A DNA stretch of 64,000 nt. It comes from an uncultured Bacteroides sp. GTDB taxonomy: Bacteria > Bacteroidota > Bacteroidia > Bacteroidales > Bacteroidaceae. The first letter of the stretch is position 1; every line of letters starts with the position of its first letter. This document shows positions 54,670 through 63,953 of the stretch, one piece after another. The notes beneath the pieces are model-generated. The model saw only the letters and a program-made list of their open reading frames with translations. It was not told where the DNA came from and did not search any database. Position numbers and translations under genes: made by a program. The DNA lies in assembly GCA_937890825.1 (NCBI GenBank), contig CALADS010000068.1, forward strand, positions 309,153-373,152. The letters run 5' to 3'.

Positions 54670-56730
54670 TTATTTTTTAAGTTCCGGATAGCTGATACGG
54701 GTATGGTAGATGGTCTTCAGCTTTTCCTTGAATACGGATTTTACTGTAGCAATATCCTTGAAGGTGATGGGGCATTCTTTGAAATACCCGTCTTCTATCT
54801 GTGAGTCGATGATTTTTTCCACCAGGTTGCTGATGCTTTCTTCGGTGTATTCGGGCAGACTGCGTGAGGCTGCTTCTACCGAATCGGCCATCATCAGTAC
54901 TGCCTGTTCTTTGGTAAACGGATTAGGTCCCGGATAAGTGAACAGTTCTTCGTCTGGTTCTTCTCCAGGGTGTTCGTTTTTCCAGGAAATATAGAAATAT
55001 TTCGTTTTTCCACGTCCGTGGTGGGTAGTGATAAAGTCGCGGATTACTTTGGGCAGGTTGCTCTTCTCGGCAAGTTTCAGTCCGTCTGTCACGTGGCTGA
55101 TGACTACTTGAGCGCTCTGCTCATAGCTGAGGTTTTTATGAGGATTCACTCCGCCCGACTGGTTTTCGGTAAAGAACACGGGATTCTCCATCTTGCCGAT
55201 GTCGTGGTAGAGGGCACCCGTACGCACCAATTGGCTTTTGGCACCGATGCTGTTGGCTGCTTCGGCGGCCAGATTGGCCACCTGCATGGAGTGCTGGAAG
55301 GTACCCGGTACGGTTTCCGACATGCGGCGTAGCAGGTCATTGTTGATGTTGGATAGCTCTACCAATGTCACGTTTGAGGTAAAGCCGAAAGTCTTTTCCA
55401 GCAAGAATAGCAGCGGGTAGGCAAAAAGTAAAAGAATACCGTTGATGATAAAGTAGCTATACATGCTGCCGTTCAGTTTTGACAAGTCATTCTCGGTAAT
55501 CAGTTCAAAAGCAAAGTAGGCGGTAATGTATGTGATGATTACCAGAAAGGCTGTGCGGAAGAGCTGCGACCGCTGTGACAGTTCGCGCAGGCTGAAGATG
55601 GCTACCATGCCTGCAGTCAGCTGAAGCAAGATGAATTCATGCGGATAGCGCAGACAGATGCTACAGGTCAGGATGGTGATGACGTGTGTCAGGAAGGCCG
55701 TGCGAGAATCCAAAAATACGCGGATGATAATGGGGAGCATGGCATAGGGGATGATGTACACGTTGAAGAAATTGTTCGTCACCATCAGGGCGGTGCTTAC
55801 GCAGTAGAACACTATCAGGGTGAACAGCAGCGACAGGCATCCCTTACGCTGGTAGTATTCGCGGCGGAAGAGGTCCAGGAAGAGCATGAAGCAGAGCATG
55901 AAGATGCTCACGTAGAGAATCTGTCCGAACAGCATCAGACGTTTTTGACCGGCCGATTCGCTGCGCTGGATGGATTCTTTCCGCAGACTTTCCAGCACAT
56001 TGTAGGTTTCGCGGTTCACGATTTCTCCGCGGTCTATAATCTTCTGTCCGCTCAGCACGATGCCGTTGGCCCAGGAATAGTTGTCCAGCATTTCCTTCCG
56101 GGCTCCGTCGGTGCGTTGCTGGTCGTATGTAAGGTTGGGTTGCAGGTATTCGTTTAGCGAACACCGGCGCAGCACCTCCGGGCGGTAGTGCAGGGTATCG
56201 GCCTGAAGCAACCAGGCATAGGCTTCCTTCACCGAGTAGAGCGACTGGATGTTCTGCGAATAAGCCATTTTCTCATCTATTACCATGATGGCGCGTGTGC
56301 TGTCTCCGTGCAGGCGGTTCAGTTCCTCCGTGCTTACAATGCCGATGCGGTAGATTTCATTGAGCTTTCGTTCCAGGTGTTTCAGGTAGTCGTACGAGGG
56401 CATTCGTTTTTTCAGCCGGCTCTGATAGTCTTCCTTTAGTTTTTGAATAGCTTCCTTGGCCACCGATTTATCCAATTGGTAGTAGGGTTGGAAGTGGGCC
56501 AGGATGCTGTCTTGTTCATGTTTCACCACCTCATCGCTTTTGTAGATGGGAAAGTCGAAAGTGGCCATTAACTGGCCGTATTTCCAAGGTTTGTCAATGT
56601 CAAATTGATAGTTGAACTTTCCGTCACGGGGCAGAAAATAGACAATGACTGCTACGGTACCGATGAAAATGAGCGCTTTATATAGCAAATCTCTATAAGA
56701 ACCGGTATGTTTTGAGTTGAAATATCCCAT
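54670..56730 (-). CDS. 7TM-HD family phosphohydrolase (PgpH-like)
   Basis: 686 residues from the ATG ending at 56730 (MGYFNSKHTGSYRD); an upstream in-frame ATG at 56769 is less likely. The protein has an N-terminal span, an extracytoplasmic 7TMR-HDED region (about 45-270), seven spans (about 275-470) and a cytosolic HD domain (about 480-640; FQHSMQVANLA, YHDIGKM, THHGRGKT). Known relatives hydrolyse cyclic di-AMP, so a second-messenger phosphodiesterase is the likely role. It is divergent from gltX. Confidence 0.9.
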   Translation of the reverse strand: MGYFNSKHTGSYRDLLYKALIFIGTVAVIVYFLPRDGKFNYQFDIDKPWKYGQLMATFDFPIYKSDEVVKHEQDSILAHFQPYYQLDKSVAKEAIQKLKEDYQSRLKKRMPSYDYLKHLERKLNEIYRIGIVSTEELNRLHGDSTRAIMVIDEKMAYSQNIQSLYSVKEAYAWLLQADTLHYRPEVLRRCSLNEYLQPNLTYDQQRTDGARKEMLDNYSWANGIVLSGQKIIDRGEIVNRETYNVLESLRKESIQRSESAGQKRLMLFGQILYVSIFMLCFMLFLDLFRREYYQRKGCLSLLFTLIVFYCVSTALMVTNNFFNVYIIPYAMLPIIIRVFLDSRTAFLTHVITILTCSICLRYPHEFILLQLTAGMVAIFSLRELSQRSQLFRTAFLVIITYITAYFAFELITENDLSKLNGSMYSYFIINGILLLFAYPLLFLLEKTFGFTSNVTLVELSNINNDLLRRMSETVPGTFQHSMQVANLAAEAANSIGAKSQLVRTGALYHDIGKMENPVFFTENQSGGVNPHKNLSYEQSAQVVISHVTDGLKLAEKSNLPKVIRDFITTHHGRGKTKYFYISWKNEHPGEEPDEELFTYPGPNPFTKEQAVLMMADSVEAASRSLPEYTEESISNLVEKIIDSQIEDGYFKECPITFKDIATVKSVFKEKLKTIYHTRISYPELKK

Positions 56731-56788
56731 GTTGATTGAATTTTTTGCGAAAAGTACAAAAAAAATCAATAGTGTGGAAAAAAAGATT

Positions 56789-56796
56789 TAATTTTG
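56789..56796 (+). promoter_or_regulatory. -7 element before gltX
   Basis: TAATTTTG matches TAnnTTTG, 31 bp before the start codon. No TTG is found at the proper distance upstream; the region is A-rich and shared with the divergent HD gene. Confidence 0.5.
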
Positions 56797-56827
56797 CCGT
56801 CTAAATTAGTTATTAGTAAGATAGATT

Positions 56828-58354
56828 ATGACAGAAAGAAGAGTCAGAGTCCGTTTTGCGCCCAGTCCTACGGGGGCGTTGCACATCGGTGGTGTGCGCA
56901 CGGCTTTATACAATTATCTCTTTGCACGCCAGCATGGCGGCGACCTGATTTTCCGTATTGAAGATACAGATTCTAACCGTTTTGTGCCGGGAGCAGAGGA
57001 GTATATCCTGGAATCTTTTAAGTGGTTGGGTATTCCTTTCGATGAAGGAGTGAGCTTTGGTGGAAATCACGGCCCGTACCGTCAGTCTGAACGTCGTGAC
57101 ATCTACAAGAAGTATGTACAGGTGTTGCTGGATGCCGGCAAGGCTTACATCGCATTCGATACTCCGCAAGAGTTGGAGGCCAAGCGGACCGAGATTGCCA
57201 ATTTCCAGTATGATGCGTCTACCCGTATGCAGATGCGCAACTCTTTGACGTTGCCTAAGGAAGAAGTGGACGCCTTGATTGCAGCGGGTACTCAATATGT
57301 AGTGCGCTTCAAAATAGAACCCAACGAAGATGTTCATGTCAACGATTTGATTCGTGGTGAGGTGGTTATCAACTCTTCTATCTTAGATGATAAAGTGCTG
57401 TACAAGTCGGCCGATGAACTGCCTACTTATCACTTGGCCAATATCGTGGATGACCATCTGATGGAAGTGTCGCATGTAATCCGTGGCGAAGAGTGGCTGC
57501 CTTCGGCTCCTCTGCACGTATTGTTGTATCGTGCGTTCGGCTGGGAAGATACTATGCCGGCTTTTGCCCATTTGCCTCTGTTGCTGAAACCCGAGGGCAA
57601 TGGAAAACTGAGCAAGCGCGACGGTGACCGTCTGGGCTTCCCTGTATTTCCTCTGGAATGGCACGATCCCAAGACGGGTGAAGTATCTTCGGGCTACCGT
57701 GAATCAGGTTATCTGCCTGAAGCTGTCATCAATTTCCTGGCTTTGTTGGGATGGAACCCGGGTAACGACCAGGAACTGATGTCGATGGATGAATTGGTGA
57801 AACTGTTCAACCTGAGCCATTGCAGCAAGGCGGGTGCCAAGTTCGACTATAAGAAAGGTATGTGGTTTAATCATGAATACATTCTGCAGAAACCCGATGC
57901 GGAAATTGCGCAACTGTTCAAGCCGGTACTGGCAGAGCAGGGAGTAGACGTGCAGAACTATTCGGATGAATACCTCACGAAAGTGGTTTCCCTGGTGAAG
58001 GGCCGTGTAAACTTTGTGAAGGAATTGTGGGAGCAGTCGGCTTTCTTCTTTGTGGCTCCGACCGCATATGCCGAAAAGGATGTGAAGAAACGCTGGTCGG
58101 AGGATACACCGAGAATTATGGGCGAATTACAGGAAGTGCTGAAGAGCATCGAGGATTTTTCTTCAAAGCCTGCGGAAGATATCGTTATCGGATGGATTAC
58201 GGAAAAAGGTTATCACATGGGTAATGTGATGAATGCTTTCCGTCTGGCAGTGGTTGGTGCCTGCAAGGGACCACACATGTTTGATATTACTGAACTGATA
58301 GGAAAAGAAGAAACGCTGAACCGCATTCAGCGTGCAGTGGAAGTACTGAAATAA
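56828..58354 (+). CDS. gltX: Glutamyl-tRNA synthetase
   Basis: 508 residues, class I synthetase. The HIGH-type motif is PSPTGALHIGG (about 12-22), the KMSKS-type motif is KLSKRDG (about 260-266), and VIRGEEWLPSAPLH is typical of the GluRS core. The C-terminal helical anticodon-binding part is complete. It attaches glutamate to tRNA-Glu and, when the amidotransferase is used, may also load tRNA-Gln. waaA follows 20 bp downstream from its ATG. Confidence 0.97.
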   Translation: MTERRVRVRFAPSPTGALHIGGVRTALYNYLFARQHGGDLIFRIEDTDSNRFVPGAEEYILESFKWLGIPFDEGVSFGGNHGPYRQSERRDIYKKYVQVLLDAGKAYIAFDTPQELEAKRTEIANFQYDASTRMQMRNSLTLPKEEVDALIAAGTQYVVRFKIEPNEDVHVNDLIRGEVVINSSILDDKVLYKSADELPTYHLANIVDDHLMEVSHVIRGEEWLPSAPLHVLLYRAFGWEDTMPAFAHLPLLLKPEGNGKLSKRDGDRLGFPVFPLEWHDPKTGEVSSGYRESGYLPEAVINFLALLGWNPGNDQELMSMDELVKLFNLSHCSKAGAKFDYKKGMWFNHEYILQKPDAEIAQLFKPVLAEQGVDVQNYSDEYLTKVVSLVKGRVNFVKELWEQSAFFFVAPTAYAEKDVKKRWSEDTPRIMGELQEVLKSIEDFSSKPAEDIVIGWITEKGYHMGNVMNAFRLAVVGACKGPHMFDITELIGKEETLNRIQRAVEVLK

Positions 58355-58374
58355 GAAAGTCTAATTTGTCAAGT

Positions 58375-59595
58375 ATGCTTTATAATTTAGCCATAGCCGT
58401 CTATGATATCATGGTGCACCTGGCCGCGCCGTTCAGCCGCAAACCCCGCAAGATGATGAAGGGGCATTGGGTGGTCTACGAACAGCTCCGCCAGCAGCTG
58501 GAAAAGGATAAACGCTATATCTGGTTCCATGCTGCTTCGCTGGGTGAATTCGAACAGGGGCGTCCGCTGATAGAAAAGATTCGCGCCAAGTATCCAGACT
58601 ATGGTATTCTGCTGACGTTCTTTTCGCCTTCGGGCTATGAGGTGCGCAAGAATTACCGGGGAGCGGATGTGGTGTGTTATCTGCCGTTCGACAAGCCGCG
58701 CAATGTGAAGAAGTTCCTGGATATAGTAAATCCTTGTATGGCTTTCTTTATCAAATATGAATTCTGGAAGAATTATTTGGATGAGTTGCATCGCAGGCAT
58801 ATCCCTACCTACAGTGTCTCGTCTATCTTCCGCCGCGGGCAGATATTCTTCAAGTGGTATGGCGGTACCTACCGCAAGGTGTTGCGCAATTTCGATCATC
58901 TGTTTGTGCAGAATGAACGCTCTAAACGCTATTTGTCAAGGATTGGTATCAACCGTGTGACAATTGTGGGCGATACACGTTTCGACCGTGTGCTGCAAAT
59001 CCGTGAGGAAGCCAAAGAACTTCCGTTGGTGGAGGCTTTCAAAGGAAATGCCCTGACCTTGGTAGCTGGTAGCTCTTGGCAGCCCGATGAGGATTTGTTC
59101 ATTGATTATTTCAACCGTCATCCGGAGATGAAGCTGATTATCGCTCCGCATGTGATTGATGAGAATCATTTGGTAGAGATTGTAGGTAAACTGAAGCGTC
59201 CGTATGTGCGCTATACGCGGGCTGATGAACAGAATGTGAAGCAGGCAGACTGCTTGATAATCGATTGCTTCGGCTTGCTTTCTTCCATCTATCGTTATGG
59301 AGAGATAGCCTATATCGGGGGAGGCTTCGGTGTAGGTATTCACAATACGTTGGAGGCAGCGGTATATGGTATTCCGGTAATCTTCGGACCGAAGTATCAG
59401 AAATTTCAGGAAGCTGTGCAACTGCTGGAGAATCGAGGTGCTTTCTCTATCAAGGGAATGGGTGAACTGGAAGAATTGCTCGACAAGATGCTGACGGATG
59501 AGGCATTTCTGAAAGATACGGGTAGCCGTGCCGGTCATTATGTGACCAGTCAGGCAGGAGCTACCGACAAGGTGTTGGGAATGATAAATTTCTGA
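58375..59595 (+). CDS. waaA: 3-deoxy-D-manno-octulosonate (Kdo) transferase
   Basis: 406 residues from the ATG at 58375 (MLYNLAIAVYDIM); a TTG at 58366 would add three residues. An N-terminal membrane anchor precedes WFHAASLGEFEQGRPL (about 46-62), the acceptor-site motif with the conserved Glu, and the C-terminal CMP-Kdo-binding half with AYIGGGFGVGIHNTLEAA. It adds Kdo to lipid A at the inner membrane. Length is normal. It is probably co-transcribed with gltX. Confidence 0.94.
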   Translation: MLYNLAIAVYDIMVHLAAPFSRKPRKMMKGHWVVYEQLRQQLEKDKRYIWFHAASLGEFEQGRPLIEKIRAKYPDYGILLTFFSPSGYEVRKNYRGADVVCYLPFDKPRNVKKFLDIVNPCMAFFIKYEFWKNYLDELHRRHIPTYSVSSIFRRGQIFFKWYGGTYRKVLRNFDHLFVQNERSKRYLSRIGINRVTIVGDTRFDRVLQIREEAKELPLVEAFKGNALTLVAGSSWQPDEDLFIDYFNRHPEMKLIIAPHVIDENHLVEIVGKLKRPYVRYTRADEQNVKQADCLIIDCFGLLSSIYRYGEIAYIGGGFGVGIHNTLEAAVYGIPVIFGPKYQKFQEAVQLLENRGAFSIKGMGELEELLDKMLTDEAFLKDTGSRAGHYVTSQAGATDKVLGMINF

Positions 59596-59612
59596 TAGCA
59601 ATTTTATGATGA

Positions 59613-59654
59613 AGAGGAGGGTGTGTAACTGTGTAAGGTTACACACCCTCCTCT
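59613..59654. terminator. Strong bidirectional hairpin terminator
   Basis: Arms 59613-59629 (AGAGGAGGGTGTGTAAC) and 59638-59654 are perfectly complementary over 17 bp with an 8-nt loop; the 3' flank is GTTT, a weak T run. It lies between convergent waaA and the carbonic-anhydrase-like gene. Confidence 0.78.
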
Positions 59655-59692
59655 GTTTCTAGCCGGGTTGAGGCTACAGGCTGGTATAGTAT

Positions 59693-60205
59693 TTATTTAT
59701 ACCAGCTGGCATACATCAAGTAATTGTGGGCAATCTTTTGATTCAATTCTTTGGCCTGTTCCGGATCTACCTTTTTGATAAATTTGGCAGGTACACCGCC
59801 CCAAATGCTGCCCGGTTCGATGACCGTGTGGCTCAGTACCAAAGAGCCTGCAGCTACAATGGCTCCTTCGCCCACTACGGCGTGGTCCAGAAGAGTAGAG
59901 CCCATACCAATCAGGGCGTAATCCTTGATAGTGGCTCCGTGAATGGTGACGTTGTGTCCCACAGATACATGGTCGCCTATTTCGATGGTGGATTTCTCGT
60001 AAAGTGTATGCAGTACGCTACCGTCTTGTATGTTTACTCCATTACCTATTCGGATGGAATTTACGTCGCCGCGTAATACGCTATTGAACCAGATACTGCA
60101 GTCATTGCCTATCTTTACATCGCCGATAATTGTAGCATTATCAGCTAAAAAACAGTTTTCACCTATTTCAGGAGTGAAGCCTCTTACAGATTTTATTAAT
60201 GCCAT
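59693..60205 (-). CDS. Gamma-carbonic-anhydrase-like hexapeptide protein
   Basis: 170 residues from the ATG ending at 60205 (MALIKSVRGFTPEIGENCF); the frame extends further upstream but overlaps the next gene and lacks family similarity there. The left-handed beta-helix has hexapeptide repeats (NATIIGDVKIGNDCSIW, VNIQDGSVLHT) and histidines in DHVSVGHNVTIHG that match the metal site of gamma-class enzymes. Carbonic anhydrase or related acyltransferase activity is possible. The gene starts 41 bp after the aminopeptidase P gene ends. Confidence 0.88.
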   Translation of the reverse strand: MALIKSVRGFTPEIGENCFLADNATIIGDVKIGNDCSIWFNSVLRGDVNSIRIGNGVNIQDGSVLHTLYEKSTIEIGDHVSVGHNVTIHGATIKDYALIGMGSTLLDHAVVGEGAIVAAGSLVLSHTVIEPGSIWGGVPAKFIKKVDPEQAKELNQKIAHNYLMYASWYK

Positions 60206-60246
60206 AGGAATTAATTTATGAATAGTTCGATAAATAGTAGCAGCGC

Positions 60247-62031
60247 CTAAATGGCTTTGCAGGCATGCTGCAACCATGTTTTTTCTTCTTCATTCAGCGC
60301 ATCGGCCAATGTTTGGTATACTAGTTTATGGTAATCGTTCAGCCAAGCTGTTTCCTCATTGGTCAGCAGTTCTTTTACGATACCGCGCGTACAGATGGGA
60401 CAAAGAGTCAGTGTCTCGAGTTTTAGATAAGAACCGAACATGCCTTCTCCAGCCGGGACTGTTAGTAACAGATTTTCAGTGCGGATGCCATGACTTCCGG
60501 CCTTGTATACACCCGGTTCGTTCGATGTCACCATACCAGACTGTAGTACTACGGGATTCTCGTTCATACGGATGCTTTGCGGTCCCTCGTGTACATTCAA
60601 AAAATGTCCTACCCCGTGACCTGTACCGTGCAGGTAATTCATTTTCTTCTTCCAAATGGGCATACGGGCCAGCACATCGAGCTGTGCTCCTCTGGTGCCT
60701 TGTGGAAATACCGCCATGGCCAGGTTGATATGTCCCTTCAAGATGAGCGTATAATCCTCCTTCTCTTCATCGGTCAAGGGACCTAAGGCAATGGTACGCG
60801 TAATGTCGGTGGTACCGTCCAGGTATTGCGCACCGGAATCGAGCAGCAAGAACCCTTCCGGACGCAGTTTGACGTCTGTTTCCGGGGTGGCCTCGTAGTG
60901 AACGATGGCCCCATGTTCTCGGTAACCGGCAATGGTGTCGAAACTTTCACCTATGTATAACGGCTGTTCGGCACGGAAGGCATGCAACTTTCGGTCGATG
61001 CTGATTTCTGTCTCTTGTCCACCGGGAACCACTTCTTCCAGCCATTTTAGGAATTTTACCAGTGCGATGCCGTCTTTTACCATAGCTTTGCGGATTCCTT
61101 GGATTTCCTGTTCGTTGCGCACGGCTTTCAAGAGGGCTATCGGTGAAGGGGCAGTTATCTGTTGGCAGGCAGAAGGGATAGCGTTGCCGGCAGCATAGTT
61201 GGTCTTGGCAGGGTCTATCCAGATAGATGCTACTGTTATGCTATGTAAAAAGGTTAGGAGGTCGGTATAGTTATGTAGCCGTATACTGTTGTCTTCCAAA
61301 TACGTCTTTACTTGGGTAGTCAGTTTCTTAGGATCGATGAAGTAATGTGTCTCCTCTTGCGAAATATACAAGTAGCTGATGACCACAGGATTACAATGCA
61401 CATCGCTTCCGCGGAGATTCAGTGTCCAGGCTATTTCGTCCAAGGCCGTGACCAGCAGCGCATCTGCACCTCTGTTGGTCATGGCGGTACGTATTTGTGC
61501 CAACTTGGCCGCTACACTCTTTCCGGCATAACATTCTTCATGAATAAAAGCTGGCGCATTTGGTATGCCGGGGCGATTGTTCCAAATGGATAGAAAAGGG
61601 TCGCCTATGTCTTGCAGTACCAATCCTCCGCGATGTAACAGTAGTTGGGTCAGCTCGGCTACTTCCTGCATCGAGAAAAGACTTCCGTCGATGCCCACAA
61701 CCGCACCCTGCTGCAACTGTCTGCTCAGAAAAGCAGCTATATCGGGCGTGTCGGGCAGCATTTCCTTATACAGTTCGATGCCCGTACCCTCCAGTTGCTC
61801 GGCAGCTTGCAGAAAGTAACGCGAGTCGGTCCATAACCCCGCCTCTGTAGCCGTAACTACCACCGTGCCCGCCGAACCCGTAAATCCCGAAATCCATTCC
61901 CGCGTCATCCAGTAGGGGGCCACATACTCACTGAGGTGCGGGTCGGTGCTTGGCACAATGAAAGCACTCACCCCTTTCTCCTTCAATACACCCCTCAGGG
62001 TGTCTATTCTAGTCTTAATGGTTTGTTTCAT
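60247..62031 (-). CDS. Xaa-Pro aminopeptidase (aminopeptidase P, M24 family)
   Basis: 594 residues from the ATG ending at 62031 (MKQTIKTRIDTLRG), the usual length for the three-domain form. The metal ligands are seen in LLLDSGAQYLDGTTDITRT (Asp pair), GTGHGVGHFLNVHEGP (His) and SNEPGVY (Glu), with a last Glu in IRTENLL. It removes an N-terminal residue that precedes proline, in the cytosol, with two metal ions. A 36-nt upstream extension with another ATG is not needed. Confidence 0.93.
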   Translation of the reverse strand: MKQTIKTRIDTLRGVLKEKGVSAFIVPSTDPHLSEYVAPYWMTREWISGFTGSAGTVVVTATEAGLWTDSRYFLQAAEQLEGTGIELYKEMLPDTPDIAAFLSRQLQQGAVVGIDGSLFSMQEVAELTQLLLHRGGLVLQDIGDPFLSIWNNRPGIPNAPAFIHEECYAGKSVAAKLAQIRTAMTNRGADALLVTALDEIAWTLNLRGSDVHCNPVVISYLYISQEETHYFIDPKKLTTQVKTYLEDNSIRLHNYTDLLTFLHSITVASIWIDPAKTNYAAGNAIPSACQQITAPSPIALLKAVRNEQEIQGIRKAMVKDGIALVKFLKWLEEVVPGGQETEISIDRKLHAFRAEQPLYIGESFDTIAGYREHGAIVHYEATPETDVKLRPEGFLLLDSGAQYLDGTTDITRTIALGPLTDEEKEDYTLILKGHINLAMAVFPQGTRGAQLDVLARMPIWKKKMNYLHGTGHGVGHFLNVHEGPQSIRMNENPVVLQSGMVTSNEPGVYKAGSHGIRTENLLLTVPAGEGMFGSYLKLETLTLCPICTRGIVKELLTNEETAWLNDYHKLVYQTLADALNEEEKTWLQHACKAI

Positions 62032-62304
62032 AAGGTTACAATGATTTTCCGATTTCAAATTTTCCAAAGATAGGAGATTTTTGGCAGAACTCGCTTATTT
62101 GAGCGACATTAGTTTTTCGGCAGCCCTTAAAGAAGCCTCTCTCCGTCTCTCAAAGGGAACAGGACAGGAACAGCTCCGTAACAAATGCGGGGAGAGGTAC
62201 CTCTCCGTGGGGAAGCTACGGAGCAGTAGTGCACCAGTTACCTTTCTGTTCTCTGTCGATTAAGGCGATTCTGCTGTTAATCAGTGTTTTTTTTGGAGGA
62301 AAGT
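62032..62304. repeat. Gap with a long palindromic repeat-like segment
   Basis: This gap has no credible gene. It contains GCTCCGTA (62173-62180) pairing with TACGGAGC (62217-62224), enclosing a perfect 16-bp palindrome GGAGAGGTACCTCTCC (62191-62206), and CCTCTCTCCGTCTCTC nearby. The GC-rich, repeat-like character differs from the surroundings and suggests a REP- or MITE-like element. Confidence 0.5.
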
Positions 62305-62335
62305 TTTGTGAATAAAGAAACTATATGTAATTTTG
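62305..62335 (+). promoter_or_regulatory. Bacteroides-type promoter for rpsU
   Basis: TTTG (62305-62308) and TAATTTTG (62328-62335) are exactly 19 nt apart, a full consensus match. The rpsU start codon is 54 bp downstream. Confidence 0.85.
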
Positions 62336-62389
62336 CCGCTCGAATTAATCGCGAGATTTTTTATCAATACTAATTTTAAAAACAAAAAA

Positions 62390-62581
62390 ATGATTGTAGT
62401 TCCTGTAAAAGAAGGCGAAAACATTGAAAAAGCGCTGAAGAAGTTCAAAAGAAAATTTGAAAAGACTGGTATCGTAAAAGAGTTGAGAAGCAGACAACAG
62501 TTCGACAAACCGTCTGTAACTAAAAGACTTAAGAGAGAACGTGCCGTTTACGTTCAGAAACTTCAGCAAATAGAAGATTAA
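62390..62581 (+). CDS. rpsU: 30S ribosomal protein S21
   Basis: 63 residues from the ATG at 62390: MIVVPVKEGENIEKALKKF, then the basic helix KRKFEKTGIVKELRSRQ, the standard S21 sequence. The frame extends 19 codons upstream to an ATG at 62333, but that lies within the promoter. S21 binds the 30S subunit near the anti-Shine-Dalgarno region and helps initiation. It is followed by a Xer-type recombinase gene and hpf, a conserved Bacteroidales order. Confidence 0.96.
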   Translation: MIVVPVKEGENIEKALKKFKRKFEKTGIVKELRSRQQFDKPSVTKRLKRERAVYVQKLQQIED

Positions 62582-62641
62582 TAATTCGTAAATTCCTTTG
62601 AATTATTGAATTCTTTTTTATACATTCGTTGCATGATTTAG

Positions 62642-63538
62642 ATGTGTGACGATATGTGGTTGATAAGTTCCTTTTTAGAGTATTTGCTGTATGAGCGGAA
62701 TTATTCCGCCGGCACAGTGGCTTACTATAAAGCCGATGTGGAAGAACTGCAAAGGTTTATAAAGGAAAATGCGGGGGATTTAAGTCCGGCTGAAGTGGAT
62801 AGTTCGCTGATTCGCCAATGGATTGTATCTTTGATGGCTAAGAAGATGAAAGCGTCTACTCTAAACCGGAAATTGAGTTCTATCCGCGCCTATTACAAGC
62901 ATCTGTTAAGAAGGGGTGAAGTAACTGTAGACCCAATGTTGAAGGTTACGGGACCGAAAAAGGAAAAACCTTTGCCGGTTTTTCTGAAAGAGTCGGAAAT
63001 GGATCGATTACTTGATGATGTAGATTTCGGTGATGGATTTGAAGGCTGTAGGGATCACCTGATAATAGAGATGTTTTATGTAACTGGCATGCGGCTGGCA
63101 GAGTTGGTAGGATTGGATAGAGTGGATGTGGATTTCGCTTCGTCTTTAATAAAAGTGACGGGGAAAAGAAATAAACAGCGCTTGATTCCTTTTGATGAAT
63201 CCTTGAAGGAGGCTATGTTGGCTTATATTAACTTGCGGAATGAGACTGTTCCTGAATCTTGTGAGGCATTTTTTGTGAATGAGAAGGGTAGTCGTGTTTC
63301 GAGACATATCGTATCTGAAATTGTGAAACGCAACCTCTCAAAGGTGGTGACGGTGAGAAAAAGGAGTCCGCACGTGTTGCGGCATACCTTTGCAACTGCC
63401 ATGTTGAATCATGAAGCTGAGTTGGGGGCCATTAAGGAGTTGCTTGGGCATGAAAGTCTGGCAACGACCGAGGTTTACACGCATACTACATTTGAGGAGT
63501 TGAAGAAAGTGTATAACCAGGCTCATCCTCGAGCCTAA
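62642..63538 (+). CDS. xerC: XerC/D-type tyrosine recombinase
   Basis: 298 residues. A SAM-like N-terminal domain (about 5-90; EYLLYERNYSAGTVAYY) is followed by the catalytic domain with Arg in TGMRLAEL (about 150), HVLRHTFATAML (H-x-x-R, about 242-253), LGHESLATTEVY with His and the nucleophile Tyr (about 278). It resolves chromosome dimers at dif or has a related role. The housekeeping context, between rpsU and hpf, argues against a mobile-element integrase. Assignment to XerC rather than XerD is by context only. Confidence 0.87.
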   Translation: MCDDMWLISSFLEYLLYERNYSAGTVAYYKADVEELQRFIKENAGDLSPAEVDSSLIRQWIVSLMAKKMKASTLNRKLSSIRAYYKHLLRRGEVTVDPMLKVTGPKKEKPLPVFLKESEMDRLLDDVDFGDGFEGCRDHLIIEMFYVTGMRLAELVGLDRVDVDFASSLIKVTGKRNKQRLIPFDESLKEAMLAYINLRNETVPESCEAFFVNEKGSRVSRHIVSEIVKRNLSKVVTVRKRSPHVLRHTFATAMLNHEAELGAIKELLGHESLATTEVYTHTTFEELKKVYNQAHPRA

Positions 63539-63555
63539 ATAAAAAGGAGGTAAGT

Positions 63556-63855
63556 ATGGAAGTAAGAATTCAATCAATTCACTTTGATGCGTCAGAGCAA
63601 TTACAGGCTTTTATTCAGAAGAAGGCTGGGAAATTGGAGAAGTTTTACGACGATATAAAGAAAGTAGAGGTGTCATTAAAGGTTGTGAAGCCTGAAACTG
63701 CGGAAAATAAGGAAGCCGGAGTGAAAATTCTGGTACCAAATGGCGAACTTTATGCGAACAAAATATGTGATTCGTTTGAGGAAGCTGTGGATCTCTGCAT
63801 GGAAGCTTTGGAGAAACAACTGGTGAAATACAAGGAAAAACAACGAAGCAAATAA
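63556..63855 (+). CDS. hpf: Ribosome hibernation-promoting factor (short HPF/RaiA family)
   Basis: 99 residues: MEVRIQSIHFDASEQLQAFI, then KKAGKLEKFYDDIKKVEVSL and the C-terminal EEAVDLCMEALEKQLVKYK, typical of the short HPF family. It binds the decoding site of idle ribosomes to protect them in stationary phase. The gene starts 17 bp after the recombinase gene and is preceded by an AGGAGG-like AAAGGAGG (63542-63549), an unusually strong Shine-Dalgarno for Bacteroidetes. Confidence 0.93.
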   Translation: MEVRIQSIHFDASEQLQAFIQKKAGKLEKFYDDIKKVEVSLKVVKPETAENKEAGVKILVPNGELYANKICDSFEEAVDLCMEALEKQLVKYKEKQRSK

Positions 63856-63871
63856 AAAATATCGCATTTTT

Positions 63872-63902
63872 TTTGCGGTTTTAAAATAAATGTCTAAATT
63901 TG
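63872..63902 (+). promoter_or_regulatory. Bacteroides-type promoter for the tRNA cluster
   Basis: TTTG (63872-63875) and TAAATTTG (63895-63902) are 19 nt apart. It lies 52 bp before the tRNA-Thr gene. Confidence 0.78.
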
Positions 63903-63953
63903 CAGCCGTTTCGCTCACCTATGAACGCAAACGGTTGCATTTTTAAAAAGATT

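Noticed and set aside
62081..62263. Small plus-strand gene of 60 codons
   Set aside because: It runs through the palindromic repeat-like segment and matches no protein family I know.
62642..63538. Integrase of a mobile element next to a tRNA gene
   Set aside because: It sits between rpsU and hpf in a conserved housekeeping order, and no cargo, att repeats or excision genes are seen.
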